NCBI GenBank assembly: GCA_017561265.1
Contig: JAFZDJ010000051.1
Location: 1 to 17,349, forward strand
Length of the DNA stretch: 17,349 nt
Direction of reading: 5' to 3'
Source of the DNA: Bacteroidales bacterium
GTDB taxonomy: Bacteria; Bacteroidota; Bacteroidia; Bacteroidales; UBA932
Position 1 is the first letter of the stretch. Every line of letters starts with the position of its first letter. Under the pieces are notes generated by a model that saw nothing but the letters and a program-made list of their open reading frames with translations, did not search any database and was not told the origin of the DNA. Shown one piece after another: positions 1-7,460 of the stretch. The translations under genes were made by a program, and so were the position numbers.

Positions 1-90
1 CCTGTACAACTTACCTTCAATGAACTGATAGGTGATCCCGTCGATCTCAACGAGCCTTCCCGTAGGGGTTTTGTCAGATTTTTGTTTCAT
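1..90 (-). CDS. Unrecognised protein, N-terminal fragment cut by the window edge
   Basis: An open frame starts at an ATG on the minus strand (complement of 88-90) and runs off the left edge after 30 codons. The visible peptide starts MKQKSDKTPTGRLVEIDG and continues with a Tyr/Phe-rich strand-like segment (ITYQFIEGKLYR). It has no signal peptide or membrane segment. I do not recognise the family and assign no function. Support for it being real comes from a plausible minus-strand promoter about 80 bases upstream (168-196) and a terminator hairpin isolating it from the preceding gene. The alternative is a spurious short frame; the missing sequence to the left would settle this. Confidence 0.5.
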   Translation of the reverse strand, partial: MKQKSDKTPTGRLVEIDGITYQFIEGKLYR

Positions 91-167
91 AATCTAAATT
101 GTTGAATGGTTGATAATAAGGCATAATGCCCCGTAAAAAACGATTCAACTTCCCCTATCATTCCCCG

Positions 168-196
168 CCAAGATACGAATTTTCCGAACTAATCAA
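168..196 (-). promoter_or_regulatory. Candidate Bacteroidetes promoter for the left-edge gene
   Basis: On the minus strand TTG (194-196) is followed, after 18 bases, by TATCTTGG (168-175). This is one mismatch from the TAnnTTTG -7 consensus. It lies immediately beyond the 200-247 hairpin and about 80 bases before the ATG at 90. Confidence 0.4.
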
Positions 197-199
197 TAT

Positions 200-247
200 A
201 AAAAAGAGAAAAATGTGTCGGAATTTCGTCACATTTTTCTCTTTTTT
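200..247 (-). terminator. Perfect 18-bp hairpin terminator
   Basis: Arms 200-217 and 230-247 are perfectly complementary (18 bp) around a 12-base loop, and the loop can pair further (CGGA with TTCG). The distal arm ends in an A or T run, so either strand of the RNA ends in a U tract. It sits about 20 bases after the stop of the minus-strand NlpC/P60 gene and is most simply that gene's terminator. Confidence 0.8.
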
Positions 248-266
248 ATAAGTTTTTCTTTTTTTT

Positions 267-1346
267 TTATAATCTCACCGCTGCCACCATCTTCCACGCA
301 TTCTCATAATAGTCCTCCTCGCCAGGGATCAGCGAGTTGATACGGACCATGTGTGATGAATGGATGATCTTGCCCTCGCCGAGGTATATGCCCACGTGGG
401 TGATCCTCATCGGCTTTTCGTCCGTTGCCGGTGTCCCGAAGAACACCAGGTCGCCTCTTTCGAGATTTTCGATTCTCTTCAGCATCTCCTGTCTCAGTTC
501 TGCCTCCCTGTCATTCGTAGCTCCCTCTCTGTCATTCCGAGCTTGTTGAGGAACCTCCACCCTGTCCCCGCACTTCACCTGCTGTGAAGCGTTCCTTGGC
601 AGCAGTATGCCGTTCATTATATGGCTGATCCTCACCAGGCCGCTGCAGTCCACACCCTTTACCGACATGCCTCCCCAGAGGTATGGAACTCCCAGAAGCT
701 TCTGAGCCTCAGCTATTATTGCCTCTGTGGTTTCGGGTGAAATGCTCTCTGCCGAACCTTCACCCTGCGCAATCGAGACGAATCCTGTGTGCGGTTTCAG
801 CTCTTTTGCCGGCACATATCCCTTTCGTCCCGATGGCAGCATGACCTCTGTCCATTTTCCTTTCTTTCCCACATACCTCATGATATCTCCTCCGACAAGG
901 TCACATATGGTCGCGGATCTGTTCGACGCCTCCTTATATATATGTCCGTAAAGTCCGGTGTATATCACTTTCGGCGCAGCCTCATATGCCTCCAGCTCCT
1001 CCTTGCTCATCTCCACCAGCCCTTTTTCCGTTGCCCATGCCCTGTACGGCTGTGGCGACACTATCTCTCTCCAATATCCATCCTCACCGACAATCTCAAC
1101 CACCGTTCCCATCAGCTCCTGTGTCTCAAGCGCCGACTCATAATCCGGCTTGATTCTCATATAAATTGTCGACAGCTCCACCACAGCCATCCTTCTATCA
1201 TCATTCGACATTGCCATTCCCTCTGTCATGCCGGCAGATCCGTTTTCAGTCTCCATCCAGATCTGTTCTCCTTCCACTCTGGCTCCTTCTGCTCTGATTC
1301 CTTCCATCAGAATCAATGCTGTTAATATGCATATAATTCTTCTCAT
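267..1346 (-). CDS. NlpC/P60 (C40) peptidase with two SH3-like domains
   Basis: Likely an exported cell-wall endopeptidase that cuts peptidoglycan stem peptides, probably the gamma-D-glutamyl-diamino acid bond usual for C40 enzymes. I chose Met at 1346 (359 aa) because it is directly followed by a signal-peptide-like segment (MRRIICILTALIL, then a possible Ala-x-Ala-type site). The frame upstream to 1445 lies inside a non-coding repeat element. SH3-like domains cover about residues 55-115 and 125-187 (for example GYWREI, KGKWTEV, GYVPAKEL). The catalytic domain is at 208-359, with Cys234 in GVDCSGL, His317 in ITHVGIY and His329 in IIHSS, so the triad looks complete. Residues about 267-286 (QQARNDREGATNDREAEL) are a hydrophilic insertion encoded by a repeat-like DNA segment. 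It has its own promoter (1529-1558) and terminator (200-247). The family is clear; the exact bond cleaved is inferred. Confidence 0.9.
   Translation of the reverse strand: MRRIICILTALILMEGIRAEGARVEGEQIWMETENGSAGMTEGMAMSNDDRRMAVVELSTIYMRIKPDYESALETQELMGTVVEIVGEDGYWREIVSPQPYRAWATEKGLVEMSKEELEAYEAAPKVIYTGLYGHIYKEASNRSATICDLVGGDIMRYVGKKGKWTEVMLPSGRKGYVPAKELKPHTGFVSIAQGEGSAESISPETTEAIIAEAQKLLGVPYLWGGMSVKGVDCSGLVRISHIMNGILLPRNASQQVKCGDRVEVPQQARNDREGATNDREAELRQEMLKRIENLERGDLVFFGTPATDEKPMRITHVGIYLGEGKIIHSSHMVRINSLIPGEEDYYENAWKMVAAVRL
505..557. repeat. Interspersed-repeat-like segment inserted in frame in the NlpC/P60 gene
   Basis: Two related units lie side by side: CTCCCTGTCATTCGTAG (504-520) and CTCCCTCTCTGTCATTCCG (521-539), the second continuing AGCTTGTTGAGGAACCTCC to 558. 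The second unit has the TGTCATTCCGAGC...GAGGAA.CTC form of a repeat dispersed in many Bacteroidota and other genomes (recalled from general knowledge, not searched here). Read on the coding strand it gives the QQARNDREG / ATNDREAEL peptide without breaking the frame. Confidence 0.6.
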
Positions 1347-1351
1347 CTTAG

Positions 1352-1455
1352 TGCAATGTATCTCTTTTATAGTCAATCTCTTATCGTATAAGCCTGCTGT
1401 CTCTGCTATGCAGGGTTGTGAAGCATGTCCTTGAATATCAGTCACTTGCGTTGCT
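1352..1455 (-). repeat. Dispersed ~104-bp palindromic element, copy A
   Basis: Outer ends TGCAATG (1352-1358) and CGTTGCT (1449-1455) are near inverted repeats. The central hairpin arms are AAGCCTGC (1390-1397) and GCAGGGTT (1410-1417) around a 12-base loop, with one mismatch. In reverse complement it aligns along its length with copy C (3443-3546, also 104 bases), including the sub-motif TGATATTCAA. It lies between the NlpC/P60 promoter and start codon, so it should be transcribed as 5' leader. Confidence 0.75.
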
Positions 1456-1522
1456 CTTTTATCCGGCTCCAGCTATTCATTGGCATTCACTACCCTCTGC
1501 CTACGGTTTCATATTTTGTTGT

Positions 1523-1558
1523 ATATGACAAAAATAGGCATTTCTTCTGTCATATCAA
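1523..1558 (-). promoter_or_regulatory. Promoter of the NlpC/P60 gene with an overlapping inverted repeat
   Basis: On the minus strand TTG (1556-1558), a 19-base spacer and TATTTTTG (1529-1536) match the Bacteroidetes -33/-7 consensus. An 8-bp perfect inverted repeat, ATATGACA (1523-1530) and TGTCATAT (1548-1555), overlaps the -7 box and abuts the -33 box, as an operator might. Transcription would start near 1522, giving a leader of about 175 bases that contains repeat copy A. The promoter call is strong by consensus; regulation through the palindrome is inferred. Confidence 0.65.
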
Positions 1559-1615
1559 TTAAAAAACTACTCTCGGTATCAATAATCAATCAAGTTTGAT
1601 TTCGTATGAGAGCAG

Positions 1616-1714
1616 TGCAATGCCTTGGTAATCAGTGCGTTATTGTATAACCCTGCATGGCGCGAACAGCAGGGTTGTGGTCTAATTCTCTGAAGGCCAG
1701 AGAGATACGTTGCA
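1616..1714 (+). repeat. Dispersed palindromic element, copy B
   Basis: Ends TGCAATG (1616-1622) and CGTTGCA (1708-1714) are perfect inverted repeats except at one position. The central arms AACCCTGC (1649-1656) and GCAGGGTT (1669-1676) pair perfectly. The total is 99 bases, close to the 104 of copies A and C. It ends 25 bases before the nitroreductase -7 box, so it occupies the region where a -33 box would be sought. Confidence 0.7.
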
Positions 1715-1738
1715 CTCGCTAAGCTGAATGTTTTTTGC

Positions 1739-1746
1739 TATCTTTG
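1739..1746 (+). promoter_or_regulatory. -7 promoter element of the nitroreductase/radical SAM operon
   Basis: TATCTTTG is an exact match to TAnnTTTG, 17 bases before the chosen ATG at 1764. No good TTG lies at the usual spacing; the nearest (1710-1712), inside the end of repeat B, is 26 bases away. The position of this box argues against the upstream in-frame ATG at 1728, which precedes it. Confidence 0.6.
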
Positions 1747-1763
1747 CCACAAAGAACAGTAAT

Positions 1764-2297
1764 ATGAATTTCGAAGAACTTATTTTCAAGCGCCAGAGCG
1801 ACAGGAAATACCTGCCGAATGCGGTAGCGAAGGAAGATGTGATGAAGTGTCTCGAGGCTGCGAGGATGGCTCCGTCGGCCTGCAATTCCCAGCCATGGAA
1901 GTTCGTGGTGGTGGACGACAGGGCGAAGCTCATGGAGATGGCGGAGGCGGCAGCAGGGCTGGGAATGAACAAGTTCGCCCACAGTGTACCGGTGATGGTG
2001 GCAGTAGTGCTGGAGAAGATGAACTTTACCGCGAAGATCGGAAGCATGGTAAAGAACAAGGACTATTGTATGCTCGATCTGGGGATTGCCGTTGAGCATT
2101 TCTGCCTGCAGGCAGCCGATCTCGGGCTCGGCACATGCATCATGGGATGGTTTGACGAAAAACGTATTTCGAAGCTGCTGAATGTTCCCCGCGGGAAAAG
2201 GATTCCGCTTATAATTTCGTTGGGATACCCGGATGCTCCTGTCCGGAACAAGGTCCGCAAACAGCTGGAGGAAATGTCATCTTGGAACGAATATTAA
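1764..2297 (+). CDS. Nitroreductase-family FMN oxidoreductase
   Basis: Predicted cytoplasmic FMN-dependent NAD(P)H oxidoreductase of the nitroreductase fold, 177 aa, a normal length for the small members. Visible FMN-binding signatures are RQSDRKY (residues 10-16, phosphate-binding Arg and Ser), PSACNSQPW (37-45), and GLGTCIMGW (121-129) near the C-terminus, followed by a conserved-looking ISLGYPD. The natural substrate cannot be read from sequence; relatives act on nitroaromatics, quinones or flavins. Start 1764 is preferred over an in-frame ATG at 1728 because the -7 promoter box lies between them. The stop is 7 bases before the next start, so it is co-transcribed with the radical SAM gene. 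Confidence 0.9.
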   Translation: MNFEELIFKRQSDRKYLPNAVAKEDVMKCLEAARMAPSACNSQPWKFVVVDDRAKLMEMAEAAAGLGMNKFAHSVPVMVAVVLEKMNFTAKIGSMVKNKDYCMLDLGIAVEHFCLQAADLGLGTCIMGWFDEKRISKLLNVPRGKRIPLIISLGYPDAPVRNKVRKQLEEMSSWNEY

Positions 2298-2304
2298 CCG
2301 GATC

Positions 2305-3327
2305 ATGTCTGAACATTTTGAAAAATATGGATTTCCTGATGGGAAGCGTTATAATTCGTTTGTAGGATGTTTCAAACGTAAATACGGCGAGCGCCTGCAG
2401 AAGATTGTGCTGGACGCAGGATTCACATGCCCGAACAGGGACGGTAAGGTCGGGCGCGGCGGATGCACATACTGCGACAATGCAGCCTTTCATCCGTCAT
2501 ACAGCACGGCCGGCAAAAGCCTCCATCAGCAGATGGATGAAGGTATTGAATTTCATAAGGTGAGATATCGCACGACCGAGCACTATCTTGCTTATTTTCA
2601 ATCATTTTCCAACACATACGCACCGCTCGAAAAGCTGAAGCAGCTGTATGAGGAGGCGCTGATGCATCCGCAGGTCGTCGGTATTGTCATAGGCACAAGA
2701 CCCGACTGTGTCGATGAGCAGAAACTTGATTATCTTGCCGATCTGGCTCATGGACGTGCGCTTGAGGGATGGTCGCGGACACTTTCGGAGGGAGGTGTAC
2801 GCACAGCTCCAGTGGTGATTGTGGAGTACGGCATCGAGTCATGTTATGATGCCACTCTGCAACGAATCAATCGCGGTCATGATTTTGAAACTGCTTGCCG
2901 CGCCGTCCGGATGACAGCAGAAAGAGGCATCGATGTCGGAGCGCATTTCATCCTTGGGCTGCCCGGTGAGACTCGTCAGATGATGCTGGACTCATGCGCA
3001 CTCATAAATGAACTGCCTCTCAGATCCGTGAAATTCCATCAGCTGCAGATTGTAAAGGGCACGCGCATGGAGCAGGAATATGCAGACAGACCGCAGGATT
3101 TCGAGCGGTTCAGCCTGGATGAATATCTGGATTTCTTTGTCGAGATGCTTGAAAGATTGCGCCCGGACCTCTTCGTCGAGCGGTTCGTGGGAGAGGTACC
3201 TCCGCGCTTCGTCAACGAGACTCCATGGGGGCTGATCCGCAACGTCGAATTGCTTCGTCTGCTGGAAAAACGTCTGGAGGAACGCGGGACATGGCAGGGT
3301 CGGATGTGTCAGAAACCTATAAAATAA
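2305..3327 (+). CDS. YhcC/YtqA-type radical SAM protein (TIGR01212 family)
   Basis: A 340-aa radical S-adenosylmethionine protein of the YhcC family; the reaction is not known to me. The cluster motif is C-x11-C-x2-C: Cys42, Cys54 and Cys57 in TCPNRDGKVGRGGCTYC, as in this family rather than the common CxxxCxxC. Other family signatures are YFQSFSNTYAP (about 97-107), GTRPDC (130-135), EYGIES, INRGHDF (188-194) and HFILGLPGET (214-223). Start 2305 (MSEHFEKYGFPDG) is chosen because the longer frame overlaps the nitroreductase gene. Residues about 149-170 (GRALEGWSRTLSEGGVRTAP) form an extra segment of about 18 residues between the helix LDYLADLA and the strand VIVEYGIES, where family members that I recall have a short turn. 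It is second in the operon with the nitroreductase. Confidence 0.9.
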   Translation: MSEHFEKYGFPDGKRYNSFVGCFKRKYGERLQKIVLDAGFTCPNRDGKVGRGGCTYCDNAAFHPSYSTAGKSLHQQMDEGIEFHKVRYRTTEHYLAYFQSFSNTYAPLEKLKQLYEEALMHPQVVGIVIGTRPDCVDEQKLDYLADLAHGRALEGWSRTLSEGGVRTAPVVIVEYGIESCYDATLQRINRGHDFETACRAVRMTAERGIDVGAHFILGLPGETRQMMLDSCALINELPLRSVKFHQLQIVKGTRMEQEYADRPQDFERFSLDEYLDFFVEMLERLRPDLFVERFVGEVPPRFVNETPWGLIRNVELLRLLEKRLEERGTWQGRMCQKPIK

Positions 3328-3398
3328 TTGAATTCCTGAAACCATCTGCCAATTTAAAGATTTATTCGTCACATTTTTCTTTTTCTTAAATACGTTGT

Positions 3399-3441
3399 CA
3401 CTTTTCTGCTCTACATTAGCCGTGTAAGCAGAATGGGAGTG
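3399..3441. terminator. Bulged stem-loop after the radical SAM gene, possible terminator
   Basis: TTCTGCT (3404-3410) pairs with AGCAGAA (3427-3433). Past a bulged C, TACA (3412-3415) pairs with TGTA (3423-3426), giving 11 bp and a 7-base loop; CACT/AGTG can extend the base. There is no U tract after it, so it may instead be a structured UTR or part of the neighbouring repeat. Confidence 0.4.
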
Positions 3442-3442
3442 G

Positions 3443-3546
3443 TGCAACGTATTTTGCTTATATTCAAATGGTTACCGCACAACCCTGCATGGATGGGACA
3501 GCAGGCTTATGGCTCAATTTGTTGATATTCAGCATTTTGCGTTGCT
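3443..3546 (+). repeat. Dispersed ~104-bp palindromic element, copy C
   Basis: Ends TGCAACG (3443-3449) and CGTTGCT (3540-3546) are inverted repeats. The central arms AACCCTGC (3481-3488) and GCAGGCTT (3501-3508) pair with one mismatch around ATGGATGGGACA. Subterminal segments TTATATTCAA and TTGATATTCAGC are also roughly inverted. Its reverse complement matches copy A at identical length. It lies about 95 bases upstream of the guaB -33 region. Confidence 0.75.
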
Positions 3547-3641
3547 ATCGAAAATCAATTATCGACCAGCTCCAATTTATTCACCGTCCGGAAATTGGAT
3601 TCAAGTTGGGGTCGAATTGGAAATATATCATACCCATCGGA

Positions 3642-3671
3642 CTGACTATTCAGAAAAAATTATTACATTTG
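3642..3671 (+). promoter_or_regulatory. Promoter of the guaB operon
   Basis: TACATTTG (3664-3671) matches the -7 consensus exactly and is preceded, after 19 bases, by CTG (3642-3644), a one-base departure from TTG. The predicted start leaves a leader of only about 10 bases before the guaB ATG. Confidence 0.6.
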
Positions 3672-3685
3672 CCAAATTTTATTAA

Positions 3686-5158
<1,473 letters not shown>

Positions 5159-5165
5159 TCTGCTG

Positions 5166-6029
5166 ATGAAGCGGATTGTCCATACGATCGCAATCATAGG
5201 GATCGTCCTGTCGGCATTGACGTCGTGCAGGGCGATTTCATCCTTTTTGAATGACGACGAGGCCGTGGCCGGAGTCGGAAATGCCAAGCTTTATAGAAAA
5301 GAGCTTAATGCATTGATTCCCAAGGGAGTATCATATGAAGACAGCGTTCGTCTGGCAAGACAGTATATCAATACATGGGCTTTGGAGGAAGTCTTTCTCA
5401 ATATAGCGGAGGAGCAGCTTTCCAAAGCGGAAAAGGATGTGAGCAAGGAACTGGAGGATTACAGACGCTCTCTTTTGAAATACAGATACGAGCAGCTTTA
5501 TGTGAACGAAAGACTGGATACGGCTGTGTCTGACGAGATGGTGGAGGAGTATTTTGCCCTTCATGAAGATAAGTTCGTGCTCCAGAGGCCTGTGGTCAAG
5601 GCAAGGTATCTGAGGATTGCCTCGGATTCTCCGACTTTGGTGAAGATAAGGAAGAAAATGTCGTCGGATGAATACAATGACCTTTCCGAGGCGGACAGTC
5701 TGGCCTATTCTTCGGCTCTGAAGTTTTCGACATGGGGTAATGAGTGGATCGATATCGTGACTTTATCACGTGAGTTCCCGACAGACTATGTTTCAGCCCT
5801 TGCAATGATGAAGGGAGGATGGATCGAGATGACAGACACGACAGGTACGACAAGTCTGGCTTATGTGTCGGAAATGATACAGGCAGGCGAGACGGCACCT
5901 CTTGAATATTGCACTCCATCCATAAAGGATATGATAATAAGCGCGCGAAAGCAGAAGCTGATAGCCGATCTGGAACAGGATTTGCTCAATGACGCGCGCA
6001 AAACCGGACAACTGGTAATTATTGACTGA
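5166..6029 (+). CDS. PPIase-like (SurA N-terminal type) lipoprotein
   Basis: A 287-aa predicted lipoprotein: the signal peptide MKRIVHTIAIIGIVLSALTSC ends in a lipobox with Cys21. After it, VAGVGNAKLYRKELNALIP resembles the opening of SurA-like chaperone domains, where a periplasmic chain begins with a short strand and a helix, followed by helical segments about residues 60-125. The centre (about 126-240) has some parvulin-like flavour (VKARYLRI...) but I cannot see an intact rotamase domain, so catalysis is doubtful. It probably acts as a periplasmic, membrane-anchored chaperone. It lies between guaB and a SurA homologue, an order I recall from other Bacteroidales. Confidence 0.75.
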   Translation: MKRIVHTIAIIGIVLSALTSCRAISSFLNDDEAVAGVGNAKLYRKELNALIPKGVSYEDSVRLARQYINTWALEEVFLNIAEEQLSKAEKDVSKELEDYRRSLLKYRYEQLYVNERLDTAVSDEMVEEYFALHEDKFVLQRPVVKARYLRIASDSPTLVKIRKKMSSDEYNDLSEADSLAYSSALKFSTWGNEWIDIVTLSREFPTDYVSALAMMKGGWIEMTDTTGTTSLAYVSEMIQAGETAPLEYCTPSIKDMIISARKQKLIADLEQDLLNDARKTGQLVIID

Positions 6030-6034
6030 TTAGT

Positions 6035-6049
6035 GCCACATAATGTGGC
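6035..6049. promoter_or_regulatory. 15-base intercistronic palindrome
   Basis: GCCACATAATGTGGC is a perfect 7+1+7 palindrome lying 5 bases after the lipoprotein stop and 17 bases before the SurA-like start. As RNA it forms a 5-bp stem with a 5-base loop. It may be an RNA processing or stability element; no promoter consensus accompanies it. Confidence 0.3.
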
Positions 6050-6066
6050 TGTAATGTGAAAAAGAA

Positions 6067-7449
6067 ATGAAGTATCTCCGAGCAATGAGGATTTTTGCGG
6101 CAGCTGTGGCTTTCGTGGCCATGTCTGTATCCGCATCTGCACAGAAGTATCAGAACGGACTTGTAGACAAGACCGTGGCTGTGATCGGAAACGAAGTGAT
6201 CATGCTTTCTGACCTGGAAGAGGAAATGAAGGCTCAGAATTACGGCTATATGTCTGACAAGACAAGCCGCTGCGAGCTTCTCGAGACCATGATGGTGTCA
6301 AAACTGTTCCTCATGCAGTCAAGAGTCGATTCGCTTGTTGTGGACAACAGCATGGTGGAGAGCAATCTGGATGATTACATGGCCAATGTCATGACATACT
6401 ACGGTGGCGAGGAAGGCGTGGTAGAGCAGTATGGAAAGCCTTTGTACAAGCTTCGTCAGGAGCTTCGCAATGACTTGGTGGACAGGACTTTGGCTCAGCA
6501 GATGCAGAACGAGGTGATGAGAAACATCCCTGAACTGACTCCATATGACGTGCAGAAGTATGTAGATGCTACCGATGCCGACGACCTTCCTGTCGTTCCT
6601 CAGATGTATCAGCTCAGCCAGATCTGCGTATATCCGGACCGCGAGGCTGCTAACCTTGCTGTGAAGGAGCGTCTTCTTGCAATCCGAGAGCGTATCATCA
6701 ATGGAGAGAAATTCTCTACCCTGGCTCGTATCTATTCTCAGGATCCTGGCAGCGCCCGTAAGGGAGGAGAGCTCGGAATGGCTTCAAAATCAATCTTCTG
6801 GCCTGCATTTTCTGATGCTGCAATGGCTCTCAAGCCTGGTGTAGTTTCACAGATTGTGGAGACTCCGGACGGATTCCACATCATCGAGGTCCTTGAGAAG
6901 AAGGGAGATATGTTCAACGCCCGCCACATCCTTCTCAAGCCGGAATATACAGCTGATGACATGGAGAAGGGTTTCCATGTTCTCGACAGTCTCAGGACCG
7001 AGCTTGCAAATGAGGCGGTTACCTTCGAGCTTGCAGCAAGATTCTATTCTGAAGATCCTGCCACAAGAACAAATGGAGGACAGATGGCTGATCCTAGCTC
7101 CGGATCGACTTATTTCGAAATCGACCAGCTCAAGCCTCAGGATTATAATGCGATCAAGGATCTTCAGCCTGGTGATATTTCGGAGCCGTTCGAGTCAGTC
7201 GACAACGAAGGCAACACAGGTAATACCGTCTACAAGATCATCAAGGTGGACAAGATACTCCCAGCTCATCCTGCCACTTTCTCAAATGATTACACACTCC
7301 TTCTCGGATATGCTACACAGGCGAAGCAGCAGGAGGCCATAAGTGACTTTATTGATTCCAGAATCAAGACAACACTCATCATCATCGACCCTCTCTTCAA
7401 GGACTGCGAGTTCGAACGTGCGGGCTGGTATGAGAAGATACGTAAGTAA
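6067..7449 (+). CDS. SurA-like periplasmic chaperone with two parvulin domains
   Basis: A 460-aa periplasmic peptidyl-prolyl isomerase/chaperone of SurA type, expected to escort unfolded outer-membrane proteins. The signal peptide is residues 1-25 (MKYLRAMRIFAAAVAFVAMS, then SASA-Q). An in-frame Met7 is an alternative start. The SurA N-terminal domain (about 32-170) starts with TVAVIGNEVIMLSDLEEEM. Parvulin 1 is about 179-277 (FSTLARIYSQDPGSARKGGE, then FHIIEVLEKK). Parvulin 2 is about 283-395 (NARHILLKPEY, FELAARFYSEDPATRTNGGQ). The C-terminal 60 residues form a helical tail. It is third in the guaB operon and the following OstA-like gene starts 11 bases after its stop. The symbol surA would be reasonable, but several paralogues occur in this phylum. 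Confidence 0.92.
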   Translation: MKYLRAMRIFAAAVAFVAMSVSASAQKYQNGLVDKTVAVIGNEVIMLSDLEEEMKAQNYGYMSDKTSRCELLETMMVSKLFLMQSRVDSLVVDNSMVESNLDDYMANVMTYYGGEEGVVEQYGKPLYKLRQELRNDLVDRTLAQQMQNEVMRNIPELTPYDVQKYVDATDADDLPVVPQMYQLSQICVYPDREAANLAVKERLLAIRERIINGEKFSTLARIYSQDPGSARKGGELGMASKSIFWPAFSDAAMALKPGVVSQIVETPDGFHIIEVLEKKGDMFNARHILLKPEYTADDMEKGFHVLDSLRTELANEAVTFELAARFYSEDPATRTNGGQMADPSSGSTYFEIDQLKPQDYNAIKDLQPGDISEPFESVDNEGNTGNTVYKIIKVDKILPAHPATFSNDYTLLLGYATQAKQQEAISDFIDSRIKTTLIIIDPLFKDCEFERAGWYEKIRK

Positions 7450-7460
7450 TACATTTTTCC

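Larger units (their letters stand above)
1347..1763. other. 417-base intergenic region between divergent genes
   Basis: This gap between the NlpC/P60 start and the nitroreductase start holds no supportable gene. It contains repeat copy A (1352-1455), a minus-strand promoter with an overlapping inverted repeat (1523-1558), repeat copy B (1616-1714) and the plus-strand nitroreductase -7 element (1739-1746). Short frames crossing it are not credible as proteins. Confidence 0.8.

Noticed and set aside
789..1325. A 178-codon plus-strand frame opposite the NlpC/P60 gene
   Set aside because: It is antisense to a gene with clear catalytic motifs, and its translation is rich in Ser, His, Cys and Leu with no domain, which is typical of a shadow frame.
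1347..1445. The upstream extension of the NlpC/P60 frame to an ATG at 1445
   Set aside because: The extension lies within repeat copy A and would put 33 residues before a good signal peptide.
1352..3546. The repeated hairpins as a CRISPR array
   Set aside because: Copies are far apart, in both orientations, imperfect, and without regular spacers or cas genes.
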